A program made the translations under genes and the position numbers. A stretch of DNA of 35,033 nt from Imperialibacter sp. EC-SDR9 (GTDB lineage: Bacteria; Bacteroidota; Bacteroidia; Cytophagales; Cyclobacteriaceae): contig NZ_LR701616.1 of assembly GCF_902498805.1 (NCBI RefSeq), positions 1 to 35,033 of the forward strand, given 5' to 3'. The stretch's first letter is position 1. Each line of letters opens with the position of its first letter. Shown here in pieces: positions 26,625-34,082 of the stretch. Under the pieces are notes generated by a model, which worked only from the letters and a program-made list of their open reading frames with translations, was not told where the DNA came from and made no database searches.

Positions 26625-26724
26625 AACATGGATACTATCATGCAAGGAGGCGCTCGCTCGCTTGGATTGTCTGCCACAAAGTATAATTTTATCAGTTGAG
26701 TGGCTAAGTGCTAGTTTAAAGGGA

Positions 26725-26833
26725 GTTGCATAAAATTACCACACTTATTTTTACCGCAGCCTTGGGTGCCATGCGGCCTCGAAAACTTGGACTACTATTA
26801 ACAGATGATATAAACGGGTAATTAAATTTCAAC
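26725..26833. repeat. Imperfect 109-bp inverted repeat preceding a small gene
   Basis: Left arm GTTGCATAAAATTACC (26725-26740) is partly complementary to the right arm starting GGTAATTAAATTTCAAC (26817-26833). A second stem CCGCA/TGCGG lies inside (26754-26758 and 26772-26776). The right arm ends two bases before the ATG of the next gene. The arrangement recalls cassette-type recombination sites, but the integron core-site consensus is not met. Confidence 0.35.
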
Positions 26834-26835
26834 AA

Positions 26836-27174
26836 ATGGACACAAAAGATTACGAACAACTTTACGCCAGGATACTCTTTAATTACGAATCCAAAGATGG
26901 ACATCAAGGACGAGAGATTATGTATGCTTACAACCGGCAAGTGTTGGAAGGTTTAAAGATTAAGCGAGACCCATACGACAAAAAATCACAGTTTATAGAG
27001 ATAGGTGACATCTTGGAATTAGAAGGACAAAAATGTAAGGTCGTCAACATAAACTTTAAATTAGAACCCACTTTATACGATATGTCTGGTGGAGGCGGAA
27101 TCAATATTTATTCCCCAACCGAGCCGACAGATTTTAATTGTCAGATTGGAGTTTTCGTTGAACGTATTGAGTAA
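26836..27174 (+). CDS. Small hypothetical protein
   Basis: A 112-residue cytoplasmic protein, not recognised. It has a charged helical N-terminus (DTKDYEQLYARILFNYESKDGHQGREIM), then a beta-rich part with IEIGDILELEGQKCKVVNINFKL, which looks like a small barrel, and a glycine stretch SGGGGINIYSP. It follows the 109-bp inverted repeat directly and is as AT-rich as the two genes before it. Downstream lies the second palindromic repeat cluster. A self-contained small gene between unusual repeats fits a mobile cassette, though this is inference. Confidence 0.6.
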   Translation: MDTKDYEQLYARILFNYESKDGHQGREIMYAYNRQVLEGLKIKRDPYDKKSQFIEIGDILELEGQKCKVVNINFKLEPTLYDMSGGGGINIYSPTEPTDFNCQIGVFVERIE

Positions 27175-27238
27175 TTATCTCAAATGCTCTGTCCGCTGTT
27201 CTTCTGCGAGCAGACCAACATTTGTGAATATCAATGTC

Positions 27239-27505
27239 CCCCGCTAGTCCGAGCAGCCACGCCTGCCAATAGCACTGAATGCTGGTGCGAGACTGTGTCT
27301 CGTACCATTAACGGTGTTCAGGCCTAGCGCAACCATGCCACCTTCCCGCCAAAGCCCCGATAACACGCCGTCATTTCGTAGTGAAACGGAGCCGACGTGG
27401 AACGGGATCTCCATGACCTACAGCTGAGCTTATGATGCTCACAGCCATCACCTGGGGGATATTTCACCCTTCGGGATTCGATATGACGTTGGTGTGGAGA
27501 GGGCG
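27239..27505. repeat. Direct repeat copy A (about 267 bp), containing a palindromic unit
   Basis: Starts CCCCGCTAGTCCGAGCAG and contains a GGTGCGAGAC-TGT-GTCTCGTACC hairpin (27284-27306), followed by a full palindromic intergenic unit from about 27347 (CCGCCAAAGCCCC...CGATATGACG). A second copy lies 466 bp downstream at 27705-27970 with scattered differences. No coding function is apparent. Confidence 0.82.
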
Positions 27506-27540
27506 GATGTGCTCATGCCGTGCCTCAACTATGCCGGCTT

Positions 27541-27704
27541 ACCGCCAAAGCCCCGATAACATACCGTCATTTCGCAGTGAAACGGAGCCGACGTGGAACG
27601 GGATCTCCATGACCTACAGCCGAGCTTGTCACACCTCCTGCCACCATCACGGGGATGCCGTTCCAAGTCGGCTCGCTCGTCCCTTCGACAAGCTCAGGGT
27701 GACT
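27541..27704. repeat. Palindromic intergenic repeat between the two direct copies
   Basis: A further unit of the same family (ACCGCCAAAGCCCC at 27541). Its left half reads GAAACGGAGCCGACGTGG; its right terminus (CCTTCGACAAGCTCAGGGTGAC) differs from the CGATATGACG ends of the flanking copies, so it looks like a recombinant form. Confidence 0.7.
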
Positions 27705-27970
27705 CCCCGCTAGTCCGAGCAACCAGGCCCGCCAATAGCACTGAATGCTGGTGCGAGACTGTGTCTCGTATCATTAACGGTGCTCAGGCCTACCACAACC
27801 ATGCCGCCTTACCGCCAAAGCCCCGATAACATGCCGTCATTCGTAGTGAAACGGAGCCGACGTGGAACGGGATCTCCATGACCTACAGCTGAGCTTATAA
27901 TGCTCACAGCCATCATCACGGGGATATCTCACCCTTCGGGATTCGATATGACGTTGTTATGGAGAGGGTA
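27705..27970. repeat. Direct repeat copy B of the 267-bp unit
   Basis: Nearly the same as 27239-27505 at a constant offset of 466 bp, including the hairpin (27750-27772, with one changed base in the right arm) and the ...CACCCTTCGGGATTCGATATGACG end. It runs to about 110 bp before the alpha/beta hydrolase gene. Confidence 0.82.
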
Positions 27971-28079
27971 GCACTTCTCCAGCCACTACCGCCCGTCGAT
28001 CCAACTCCATGTCGACTTTCACCCTAACAAATTGTAAATTCACAGCAAGCCAACCAGGCATGGTGTAACCTAACCCCCA

Positions 28080-28955
28080 ATGATCATGAGCCGAAAACTG
28101 AACATTCTCTTCCTGTTGCTGTGCCTGCACTGCACCGGCTATTCCCAGCCAGCAGGCGTAACAGAAAAGCAGGAGGTATTTAAGCGCATTGATGCCACGG
28201 CGCTTACTGTGGACATATTTACTCCGGACGGGGCAAGTTCGTCTCCCCGGCAGGCCATCATTTTTTTCCACGGAGGAGGCTGGGCCTTTGGTCATCCGAA
28301 GGAATTTCACGGGGCTTGCCGCAGGTATGCCGAAAAAGGCTTTGTGACTTTCTCTTTTGAGTACCGGCTGTCGATCAATGCCGACGAAAGTTGGCCAAAT
28401 CCAAATATTACCCCGGTGGAGTGCGTCAAAGATGCCCGGTCGGCGGTGCGGTGGGTGAGGGAAAATGCCAAACGGCTCAACATCAACCCCGATATGATCG
28501 CCGTGGGCGGGCAATCGGTGGGTGGGCAGCTCACCCTCATGACTGCCCTGGCTGACACCATCAACGAGGCCAGCGATAACCTGGCCATTAGTCCCCGGCC
28601 TACCCTCATGCTGCTCTATTCGTCCACGGTGAACACCATGGAAGCCTGGTGCGACCTTATGCTGGGCGAAAAGCGCCACATGATCTGGGCCATTTCGCCC
28701 CGGCACAACATCAGGCCTGGCATGCCTCCCGCCATCGAGTTCCACGGGCTCGACGATACCACGGTCGACTTCTGGACGGTCAATATGTTTAAGCGGGAGA
28801 CGGAAGCGCAGGGCAACGAATTTGAGGTGGTGACCTACGAGGGCAGAAAGCATTACCTGGGTGAGGGCAATGAAAAGTATTCGACGCTATTCGACGAGGA
28901 AATTATGGAGCGAACCGACCAGTTTTTGGAGAAGCATGGGTTTGTGGTGCGGTGA
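28080..28955 (+). CDS. Secreted alpha/beta hydrolase (BD-FAE-like esterase)
   Basis: A 291-residue esterase with signal peptide (ILFLLLCLHCTGYSQ). It has HGGG in IIFFHGGGWAFGH, the nucleophile elbow GGQSVGG, a candidate Asp in FHGLDDTTV and His in GRKHYLGEG, the full catalytic triad of the carboxylesterase family. Acts on small esters; substrate unknown. A second ATG at 28086 (MSRKLN) is an equally good start. It is related in fold to the esterase at 18217-19188 but too different to be a recent duplicate. It is flanked by palindromic repeats on both sides. Confidence 0.87.
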   Translation: MIMSRKLNILFLLLCLHCTGYSQPAGVTEKQEVFKRIDATALTVDIFTPDGASSSPRQAIIFFHGGGWAFGHPKEFHGACRRYAEKGFVTFSFEYRLSINADESWPNPNITPVECVKDARSAVRWVRENAKRLNINPDMIAVGGQSVGGQLTLMTALADTINEASDNLAISPRPTLMLLYSSTVNTMEAWCDLMLGEKRHMIWAISPRHNIRPGMPPAIEFHGLDDTTVDFWTVNMFKRETEAQGNEFEVVTYEGRKHYLGEGNEKYSTLFDEEIMERTDQFLEKHGFVVR

Positions 28956-28996
28956 GTTGAGGGGAAACAGTATGTGCTCAGGCCTAGCTTCACGCA

Positions 28997-29195
28997 TGCC
29001 GCCTGACAGCAAAAGCCCCGATAACACGCCGTCACTTCGATTCTAGCGAAGGAGGGAGCCGACGTGGAACCCGACGCCGGAACGAAGTCCCCATGACCTA
29101 CAGCCGAGCTCATAATGCCTACTGCCATTACCCGGGGGATCCCTCGCTCGTTCCTCGCAATCGGGATGACGTTGTGGTGGATAGGGTGGCTGTGC
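28997..29195. repeat. Palindromic intergenic repeat with inverted 28-bp arm
   Basis: A unit of the same family (AAAAGCCCCGATAACACGCC... to ...GATGACGTT). Its left half contains, at 29056-29083, the exact reverse complement of the 28-bp block found in the right halves of the copies at 23020-23047 and 23441-23468. It occupies most of the 385-bp gap between the esterase and the reductase genes. Confidence 0.82.
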
Positions 29196-29340
29196 TCAGG
29201 CTTTGCATCCAAATGGCTGCTGCGTGGCTACGTTACCGAACAGCCCCCTTTCCGCATTTAGCCCCTGCCATTGTCGTGTTTGCACCGCCGGAATGATCCG
29301 TTTCCTACGGATATTTGTTCTATCAACAAACTCAAACAGC

Positions 29341-29979
29341 ATGAGAAAAATAGTCGTTTTGTCAATGATCACATTGGATGGGGTGATGCAGGGGCCCGGG
29401 GCACCTGGGGAAGACCCATCGGGCGGTTTCAAACATGGTGGCTGGGTGGCACCCTACGACGACGAGGTTTATGACGAGGTCGTGAAAAAGGAGCTGCAAC
29501 CCGCCGACTACCTGCTGGGCCGAAAAACCTACGAGATTTGGGCAGCCTACTGGCCTCACCATGGCGACTTTTGGCCGGGCATTAACGAGGGCATGAAGTA
29601 TGTGCTTTCGAAGCGCCTCAACCAGTCGGACCCCATGGTGGCCGGGTGGAAAAACTCAGCGGTGGTAAAAAGCGTGGCCGACATCAAAAAGATAAAAGAG
29701 GGCGACGGCCGTGATATCCACGTGTGGGGCAGCAGTGAGCTGGTACAGCTGCTGCTGGCGCACGACCTGGTCGACGAACTCCGGCTCAAAATCCATCCAC
29801 TGCTTCTTGGCAAAGGGAAAAAATTGTTTGACAATGGATCGATGCCTGCGGCATTTACGCTGACAGAAAGTATTGTCACACCCACCGGGGTGATCATCGC
29901 TGCTTACAAGCGGGCCGGGAAAATAGGCACGGGTACCGTTGGGGAACGGTATGAGTTGAAGGATCCAACTGAAGGGTAA
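29341..29979 (+). CDS. Dihydrofolate reductase/RibD C-terminal-like family protein
   Basis: A 212-residue NADPH-binding reductase of the RibD_C/DHFR fold. Motifs: MRKIVVLSMITLDGVMQGPG, typical of the first strand and loop; LLGRKTYEIWAAYW, with GRKT binding the nucleotide; DIHVWGSSELVQLLL, the GS-x-E helix; and DELRLKIHPLLLGKGKKLF. Members are usually not true DHFRs and the physiological substrate is unknown. The start is ATG 29341; the 46-residue extension lies in the repeat-flanking region. Its last 74 bp (29889-29962) are repeated at 32305-32378, and the sequence after that diverges. Confidence 0.88.
   Translation: MRKIVVLSMITLDGVMQGPGAPGEDPSGGFKHGGWVAPYDDEVYDEVVKKELQPADYLLGRKTYEIWAAYWPHHGDFWPGINEGMKYVLSKRLNQSDPMVAGWKNSAVVKSVADIKKIKEGDGRDIHVWGSSELVQLLLAHDLVDELRLKIHPLLLGKGKKLFDNGSMPAAFTLTESIVTPTGVIIAAYKRAGKIGTGTVGERYELKDPTEG
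29889..29962 (+). repeat. 74-bp direct repeat, copy 1 (inside the reductase gene)
   Basis: Begins GGTGATCATCGCTGC and ends GAGTTGAAGG. It matches 32305-32378 at 73 of 74 positions (one G/C difference in GTTGGGGAACGG). The copies bracket about 2.34 kb containing the XRE regulator and esterase-TPR genes. Confidence 0.95.
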
Positions 29980-30008
29980 GCTTAGAGGTACGGGCTTCAG
30001 GAAAAAGG

Positions 30009-30058
30009 GGCTAAGAACCGCAAGGACGTCTATTAAAAACGGCTTGCAGTTCTTAGCC
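30009..30058. terminator. Strong hairpin between convergent reductase and XRE genes
   Basis: GGCTAAGAACCGCAAG (30009-30024) pairs with CTTGCAGTTCTTAGCC (30043-30058) with one mismatch and an 18-nt loop. It lies 29 bp after the reductase stop codon and 9 bp before the end of the minus-strand XRE gene. It lacks a long T-run, so it may be a bidirectional terminator or an RNA-stabilising hairpin. Confidence 0.55.
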
Positions 30059-30067
30059 ATTGGAAAG

Positions 30068-30616
30068 TCACGACAGGGATAGCTCCTCCTGATAGGGCTT
30101 TAGAAATTTAATATTCAGGCGATATTTATAAGGTTGATGAGCCGTTACCTTTATTGTATTCAGTATAATTACGACCTGGCTGTAGATAAACAAAGCTATC
30201 AGAATGGGGTAAATTCCAAAAAGAACCAAAGGAATGGCATATAGAGAAATGCTGAGCTGGTAATTGATAACATCAACTGCATGTTTTCTAATGTCCTTTA
30301 CTTCATCCCGCTTCAGAATCCAAAGCACAATGGGCGGGGCAATCAGTATCAATAAACCACTCAAATGTATAAGTGGCAGCCATTTGCTGGTGTCCTCTTT
30401 AGTCGCTTCGCCAAAGGAAGGTTCATTCATCGCCAGCGTTTCATATTCCACCCCCAAAGCTCCTGCAATTGATTGGAGCGTGTATGCACGTGGGTCAACT
30501 TCACCGCTTTCGATGCGCTGTATTGTCCTGACGCTGATGTCAGTCAATGAAGCCAGGTCTTCCTGGGTAATGCCCTTTTTCAGCCTTAGTTCTTTTATTA
30601 ATTGTCCGGTTCTCAT
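30068..30616 (-). CDS. XRE-family transcriptional regulator fused to a DUF4870-like membrane domain
   Basis: A 182-residue membrane-tethered DNA-binding protein. Residues about 4-58 are an XRE helix-turn-helix (LIKELRLKKGITQEDLASLTDISVRTIQRIESGE). A linker follows (about 60-75), then the C-terminal half carries hydrophobic segments (LSGLLILIAPPIVLWIL, then IPLVLFGIYPILIALFIYSQVVIILNTI). DEVKDIRKHAVDVINYQLSISLY resembles DUF4870. Start ATG 30616 is preferred; the frame extends 21 residues without HTH features. An ACAATTGT palindrome at 30687-30694 upstream could be its own operator, but this is weak. Confidence 0.82.
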   Translation of the reverse strand: MRTGQLIKELRLKKGITQEDLASLTDISVRTIQRIESGEVDPRAYTLQSIAGALGVEYETLAMNEPSFGEATKEDTSKWLPLIHLSGLLILIAPPIVLWILKRDEVKDIRKHAVDVINYQLSISLYAIPLVLFGIYPILIALFIYSQVVIILNTIKVTAHQPYKYRLNIKFLKPYQEELSLS

Positions 30617-30955
30617 GAGTTTTTTTATTTCAAATTTGTGGGGTTTTAGGGCAACAGTGCCACTACAATTACCCGTCATTCACACGACAATTGTGATAAT
30701 ATACCTCATTTTAGGCTAATCTGCATATCAAGCGCTTTCGTTATGGCTTCAGGCATTCAGGTCGGGCTGCTGAAAAGCTAAGCTCCCTCAAAGAGCAGTT
30801 ATTTCACATCTGGATTCAATATGACGTGTATAGGGTGGTTGCAGTCCCGGCCACTTTGTGTATTTTTAGTCAATGAAGATAAGCTGTTTTACTTTTTTGA
30901 ACTTACGCAGGCTCACATGCGGGCCGCTCGTTGGCGCTCATTAATGTAACCTACA
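30617..30955. other. Divergent promoter region with a repeat remnant
   Basis: Intergenic between the XRE gene (-) and the esterase-TPR gene (+). It holds an ACAATTGT palindrome (30687-30694) and, at about 30811-30850, a fragment matching the right end of the palindromic repeats (GGATTCAATATGACGT then AGGGTGGTTG), without the left half. Both promoters should lie here, but no confident boxes were found. Confidence 0.4.
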
Positions 30956-32245
30956 ATGAAATTGAAATGTACTTTTTGCCTGGTAGCACTGCTTAATTAT
31001 TACGGTGTTGCTCACGCACAACCAAACAACAATGCATTAGCTGCAAAAGAGTCTACTCCGCTGACTTATGCACAGCAGTATGTGTTGCATTCAAAGATTC
31101 TGAATGAGGATAGAAAGGTCAATATTTTTCTCCCAGAGAGCTTTTATGAGGTATCGGCACAGCACACCTATCCCGTGCTTCTGCTCCTTGAAGATGAGTT
31201 TTTCCTGATGGTTTCGGGAGTGGTGAAGCATTTAAGCGCTGTGGAAAGAATGCCTGAAACGATAGTAGTGAGCCTCGTAGATGGCCCGCACATACCCAAG
31301 TTCTATACCAACGGCAGCGATTTTTGGCCAAAGGATTGGAAGCAACTTCCTTTTGGGGAAAACCCGGATTCGTTTACTGCCTACTTAAGGCAAGAGCTTT
31401 TGCCTTATTTGAAAAGCAACTTCAGGGCAAACGATTTCAACCTGATCATGGGGCTGTCTGCGACGTCTATGTATGCTTTGCACACTTTTGCCAAAGAACC
31501 AGGTTTGTTTGATGCTCACATTGCCATTGCCGCTGGCGATGTACTGGGTATGGGATATAATGATGGCGAAAGCCTTATCGACGTCATTGTAAATGACTTT
31601 AAAAATGCGCCAAACAGGAAGGGCTACCTGTATGTAACATCTGCCGATTCAGATGGCAACGGCAATTCGCCGATGATCAAAGCTAATTTAGAAGAATTGG
31701 AAAAGCGACTGTCTCCTTACCGCACTGCTGATTTTCAATTTGTATCAAAAGCATTTAAAAATGAGGGGCATTACGATGTAGCGTTGCCTGCTTTGGAGGA
31801 AGCATTAGGGATGATATATCCTAAGAGCAAATGGTTCGCAAAGTATCTTGAGATGATCGAAGTGCCGGGAAATGCAATGACCAACATAGATCACTACTTT
31901 CAGAGTCTTTCGGCGGAATATGGGTTTGATATATTGCCCAGGGCAGAGAGATGGAACAGCGGGAACAGCTTAAGCAGAGTAGGGCCAAAGTTACTTCGTG
32001 ATGGGAGAGTCCTGGAGTCGATAGAAGTTAATGAGCGATGGGTGGAGTATCGACCAAAATCTGCAGAGGCTTTAAGTGAACTGGCAAAGGCATACGAGGC
32101 AAATAATCAGCTTGACAAAGCCATTTCAGCATTGGGCAAGGCGCTTCAAATATCGTCAGCATCGGAAATGGAAGAATCAGACGAGTATCAAACCCAGCTC
32201 GATCAATTGAAAGAGAAAACCAGAGACAAGAAAAACCAGCGATAA
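30956..32245 (+). CDS. Secreted esterase-fold protein with C-terminal TPR
   Basis: A 429-residue protein with a signal peptide (CLVALLNYYGVAHAQ). The N-terminal part resembles the putative esterase (PF00756/IroE-like) fold: RKVNIFLPESFYE, then YPVLLLLEDEFF, then the helix LRQELLPYLKSNFRAND. The nucleophile elbow reads GLSATS instead of GxSxG, so the Ser is present but the usual last Gly is Thr. A TPR-like helix pair occurs near residues 365-405 (ALSELAKAYEANNQLDKAISALGKALQIS), followed by a polar tail. It may act on ferric-siderophore esters or other small esters; the substrate is unknown. It lies inside the segment bounded by the 74-bp repeats. Confidence 0.78.
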   Translation: MKLKCTFCLVALLNYYGVAHAQPNNNALAAKESTPLTYAQQYVLHSKILNEDRKVNIFLPESFYEVSAQHTYPVLLLLEDEFFLMVSGVVKHLSAVERMPETIVVSLVDGPHIPKFYTNGSDFWPKDWKQLPFGENPDSFTAYLRQELLPYLKSNFRANDFNLIMGLSATSMYALHTFAKEPGLFDAHIAIAAGDVLGMGYNDGESLIDVIVNDFKNAPNRKGYLYVTSADSDGNGNSPMIKANLEELEKRLSPYRTADFQFVSKAFKNEGHYDVALPALEEALGMIYPKSKWFAKYLEMIEVPGNAMTNIDHYFQSLSAEYGFDILPRAERWNSGNSLSRVGPKLLRDGRVLESIEVNERWVEYRPKSAEALSELAKAYEANNQLDKAISALGKALQISSASEMEESDEYQTQLDQLKEKTRDKKNQR

Positions 32246-32304
32246 AGAAGGAGTGCCTGGAAGGGCCGTTGTCTGACAGTTTTATGAGTTCCCAGCCTGC
32301 GTTT

Positions 32305-32383
32305 GGTGATCATCGCTGCTTACAAGCGGGCCGGGAAAATAGGCACGGGTACCGTTGGCGAACGGTATGAGTTGAAGGGTTGA
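32305..32383 (+). pseudogene. Duplicated 3' end of the reductase gene (fragment)
   Basis: Copy 2 of the 74-bp direct repeat, in the same orientation as the reductase gene. In the corresponding frame it encodes VIIAAYKRAGKIGTGTVG then ERYELKG and a TGA at 32381-32383, whereas the intact gene continues ELKDPTEG. No start codon or upstream gene body is present, so it is a remnant of duplication or integration. Downstream, GCTAAGAAC (around 32391) again resembles sequence after the intact gene (30010-30018). Confidence 0.9.
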
Positions 32384-32434
32384 ACTAGCCGGGCTGCTAA
32401 GAACAACCCCTCGTCAATAGTACACTCTTTCCGG

Positions 32435-33214
32435 CTATTCCAACGCTAACCGAATAGCCTGTTCAACGGGTGTATAGCCAACGTCAGCATCCGAAATGGA
32501 CAATTCGCCCCTTAACAACAAAGGTGGTTGCGCCATAAACTTAGGGGCGATCCCTCTGTGCGGTTGTGCGGAATGAATCAGGAAAGGGTGACAAAGGTAA
32601 ACCGTGCCCGCTTTGCCAGTAGCGTAAACTTCTCCCCTTTTGGGCAACCCTTCCAGCTTGTTGGCTAGCGCCATAAATGAAAGACCTTGATCACCTTCTT
32701 TTGACAATAGGCTTACAACGTCAATGTGAGACCCTTTATAGATGACGGTGGGTGCATCGTTTTTGCTGACATCGGAATACAAAATCAACATCAACAAGGC
32801 TCGCCCTTTCGATTTTATATTAACACGCCATTCAAGAAAATTGCCCGGGTCATTGCCAGGAAAGCTTGCATCTACGTGTTTTCCTGTGTCATTCGGCTGC
32901 TGAACAGACGGAAACCTGACAGGGAATGTCCCCACACTTTGACAAGGAATCCATTTGTCTTTGCCAATCAATTGATTAAAAACAGCATACAACTTCGGTG
33001 TGTTTATTGAGTCGATAAAAGGTGCTTGCGTGTACATCCCCAAACGAATAACAGGCTCCGCCCAGGTGGAAGGATTTGACCTGTCACAAGGAAGGTCGTT
33101 CCAGAGAATGTCTACAGCTGCCTCTGCCGTCTCCTGAGAAAATGCGTTGTCAATGCGCACAAAACCACTAAGAACAAACTGCTCTATTTCCTTTCTGCTT
33201 AGTATTTCTGACAT
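32435..33214 (-). CDS. Phytanoyl-CoA dioxygenase (PhyH)-family Fe(II)/2-oxoglutarate oxygenase
   Basis: A 259-residue non-haem iron dioxygenase. The first two iron ligands are His and Asp in GKHVDASF; the distal His is in FLIHSAQPH and is followed by HRG, with the Arg available for 2-oxoglutarate. The N-terminal LSRKEIEQFVLSGFVRIDN is the usual PhyH opening. It hydroxylates a small substrate, unknown here. The start is taken at ATG 33214 (MSEILSRK). The frame continues to 33340, and that extension looks like a signal peptide (SIILLIISTKSIGQ), so an exported form cannot be excluded. Confidence 0.8.
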   Translation of the reverse strand: MSEILSRKEIEQFVLSGFVRIDNAFSQETAEAAVDILWNDLPCDRSNPSTWAEPVIRLGMYTQAPFIDSINTPKLYAVFNQLIGKDKWIPCQSVGTFPVRFPSVQQPNDTGKHVDASFPGNDPGNFLEWRVNIKSKGRALLMLILYSDVSKNDAPTVIYKGSHIDVVSLLSKEGDQGLSFMALANKLEGLPKRGEVYATGKAGTVYLCHPFLIHSAQPHRGIAPKFMAQPPLLLRGELSISDADVGYTPVEQAIRLALE

Positions 33215-33340
33215 GATTTTTCTGATTTGTAAATCATTACATGGTGCAACAAGTTGCTGTTGACCAATTGATTTAGTTGAGATTATTAATAGAATTATTG
33301 AACAATAGAAATTGAACGCCACGTATAGGATATAGCGCAT

Positions 33341-33656
33341 GGCTTAAGAACTAAGCTCGAAAAGGATATTATAGCATTACAGTCATTCTCATGCTGTAAA
33401 ATTAAAAATTATCCATTAACTACCGAATCTAAAAAAGGTGAAAGGTGTGGGCTGCAAGTCAGCACCAACGGAGGAATTCCCTCGATCTGGCTGTGTTTTC
33501 AAAACGGCTGACTGCCATTACCCTGGGGATGCCGTTCTGACGGCGGGTTCCGACGGCGGGTTCCGGCGTCGGGTTCCACCGGCACTGGCGAGCGATGCAA
33601 TCGCTCATCTCGCAGACCCTCGTTGCAAACGATGGTCATGTAAGGAAAAAGCCGCT
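33341..33656. other. Intergenic region with palindromic repeat remnant and short tandem duplication
   Basis: A degenerate copy of the intergenic palindrome (about 33440-33585) includes ACTGCCATTACCCTGGGGAT and the start of the GTTCCGGCGTCGGG arm. The arm is locally multiplied: CGGCGGGTTCCGACGGCGGGTTCCGGCG at 33540-33567 shows a 12- to 13-bp tandem. AT-rich sequence lies at 33360-33430. No gene is seen; an open frame crossing it is not credible. Confidence 0.55.
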
Positions 33657-34082
33657 TCAGTTTTTAGTAACCAAGCTATCCACCTCCCAGTACTTCTCCT
33701 TCATTGTGCTCAGGGCAAACCCTGCTGCGGCAGCGCTAAACACCGAGTAGTCAAGCGGGCCTTTGATGCCGGTAGAAAGCGCCATCGACAGGCCAAACGC
33801 AAGCAGGAGGTAGCCGCTTAGTTTGGCGAACAGCTCAGTTTTGAAGCCAATCAAAAGAAAGAGAGCAAAGACTACCTCGGCCGCAGTGGCAATGCCCGCA
33901 AGCGCAGGAACAACGGAAGCAGGAGCCCAGGGATTGATGACCGCAGTATAGGCCACGAAGCTGTCCCAGTTTCCCCAGGCGGAGACGTCGGGGCTCCAGA
34001 GACCGAAGCGGTCGGCCACGGCAGACAAAAACCCGGCTGCAAGTGCCAGGCGAAGAAAGAGTTTGATGAGGCTTTTGTTCAT
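33657..34082 (-). CDS. DoxX-like membrane protein
   Basis: A 141-residue integral membrane protein with about four hydrophobic helices. ADRFGLW near residue 23 and NWDSFVAYTAVINPW after it match the DoxX/DoxD-like family as found in Bacteroidota. The family is linked to thiosulfate:quinone oxidoreductase subunits, but most short members have no known function. The start is ATG at 34082, with a GC-rich coding sequence like the other core genes. It is transcribed alone, after a lipoprotein gene on the same strand that ends in a terminator. Confidence 0.78.
   Translation of the reverse strand: MNKSLIKLFLRLALAAGFLSAVADRFGLWSPDVSAWGNWDSFVAYTAVINPWAPASVVPALAGIATAAEVVFALFLLIGFKTELFAKLSGYLLLAFGLSMALSTGIKGPLDYSVFSAAAAGFALSTMKEKYWEVDSLVTKN

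Noticed and set aside
26725-26833. Integron attC site
   Set aside because: The ends read GTTG...CAAC, the opposite of the RYYYAAC...GTTRRRY core order, and no integrase is present. Kept only as an inverted repeat.
33438-33821. Plus-strand gene of 127 codons
   Set aside because: It crosses the palindromic repeat remnant and is antisense to the DoxX-like gene; no protein features.
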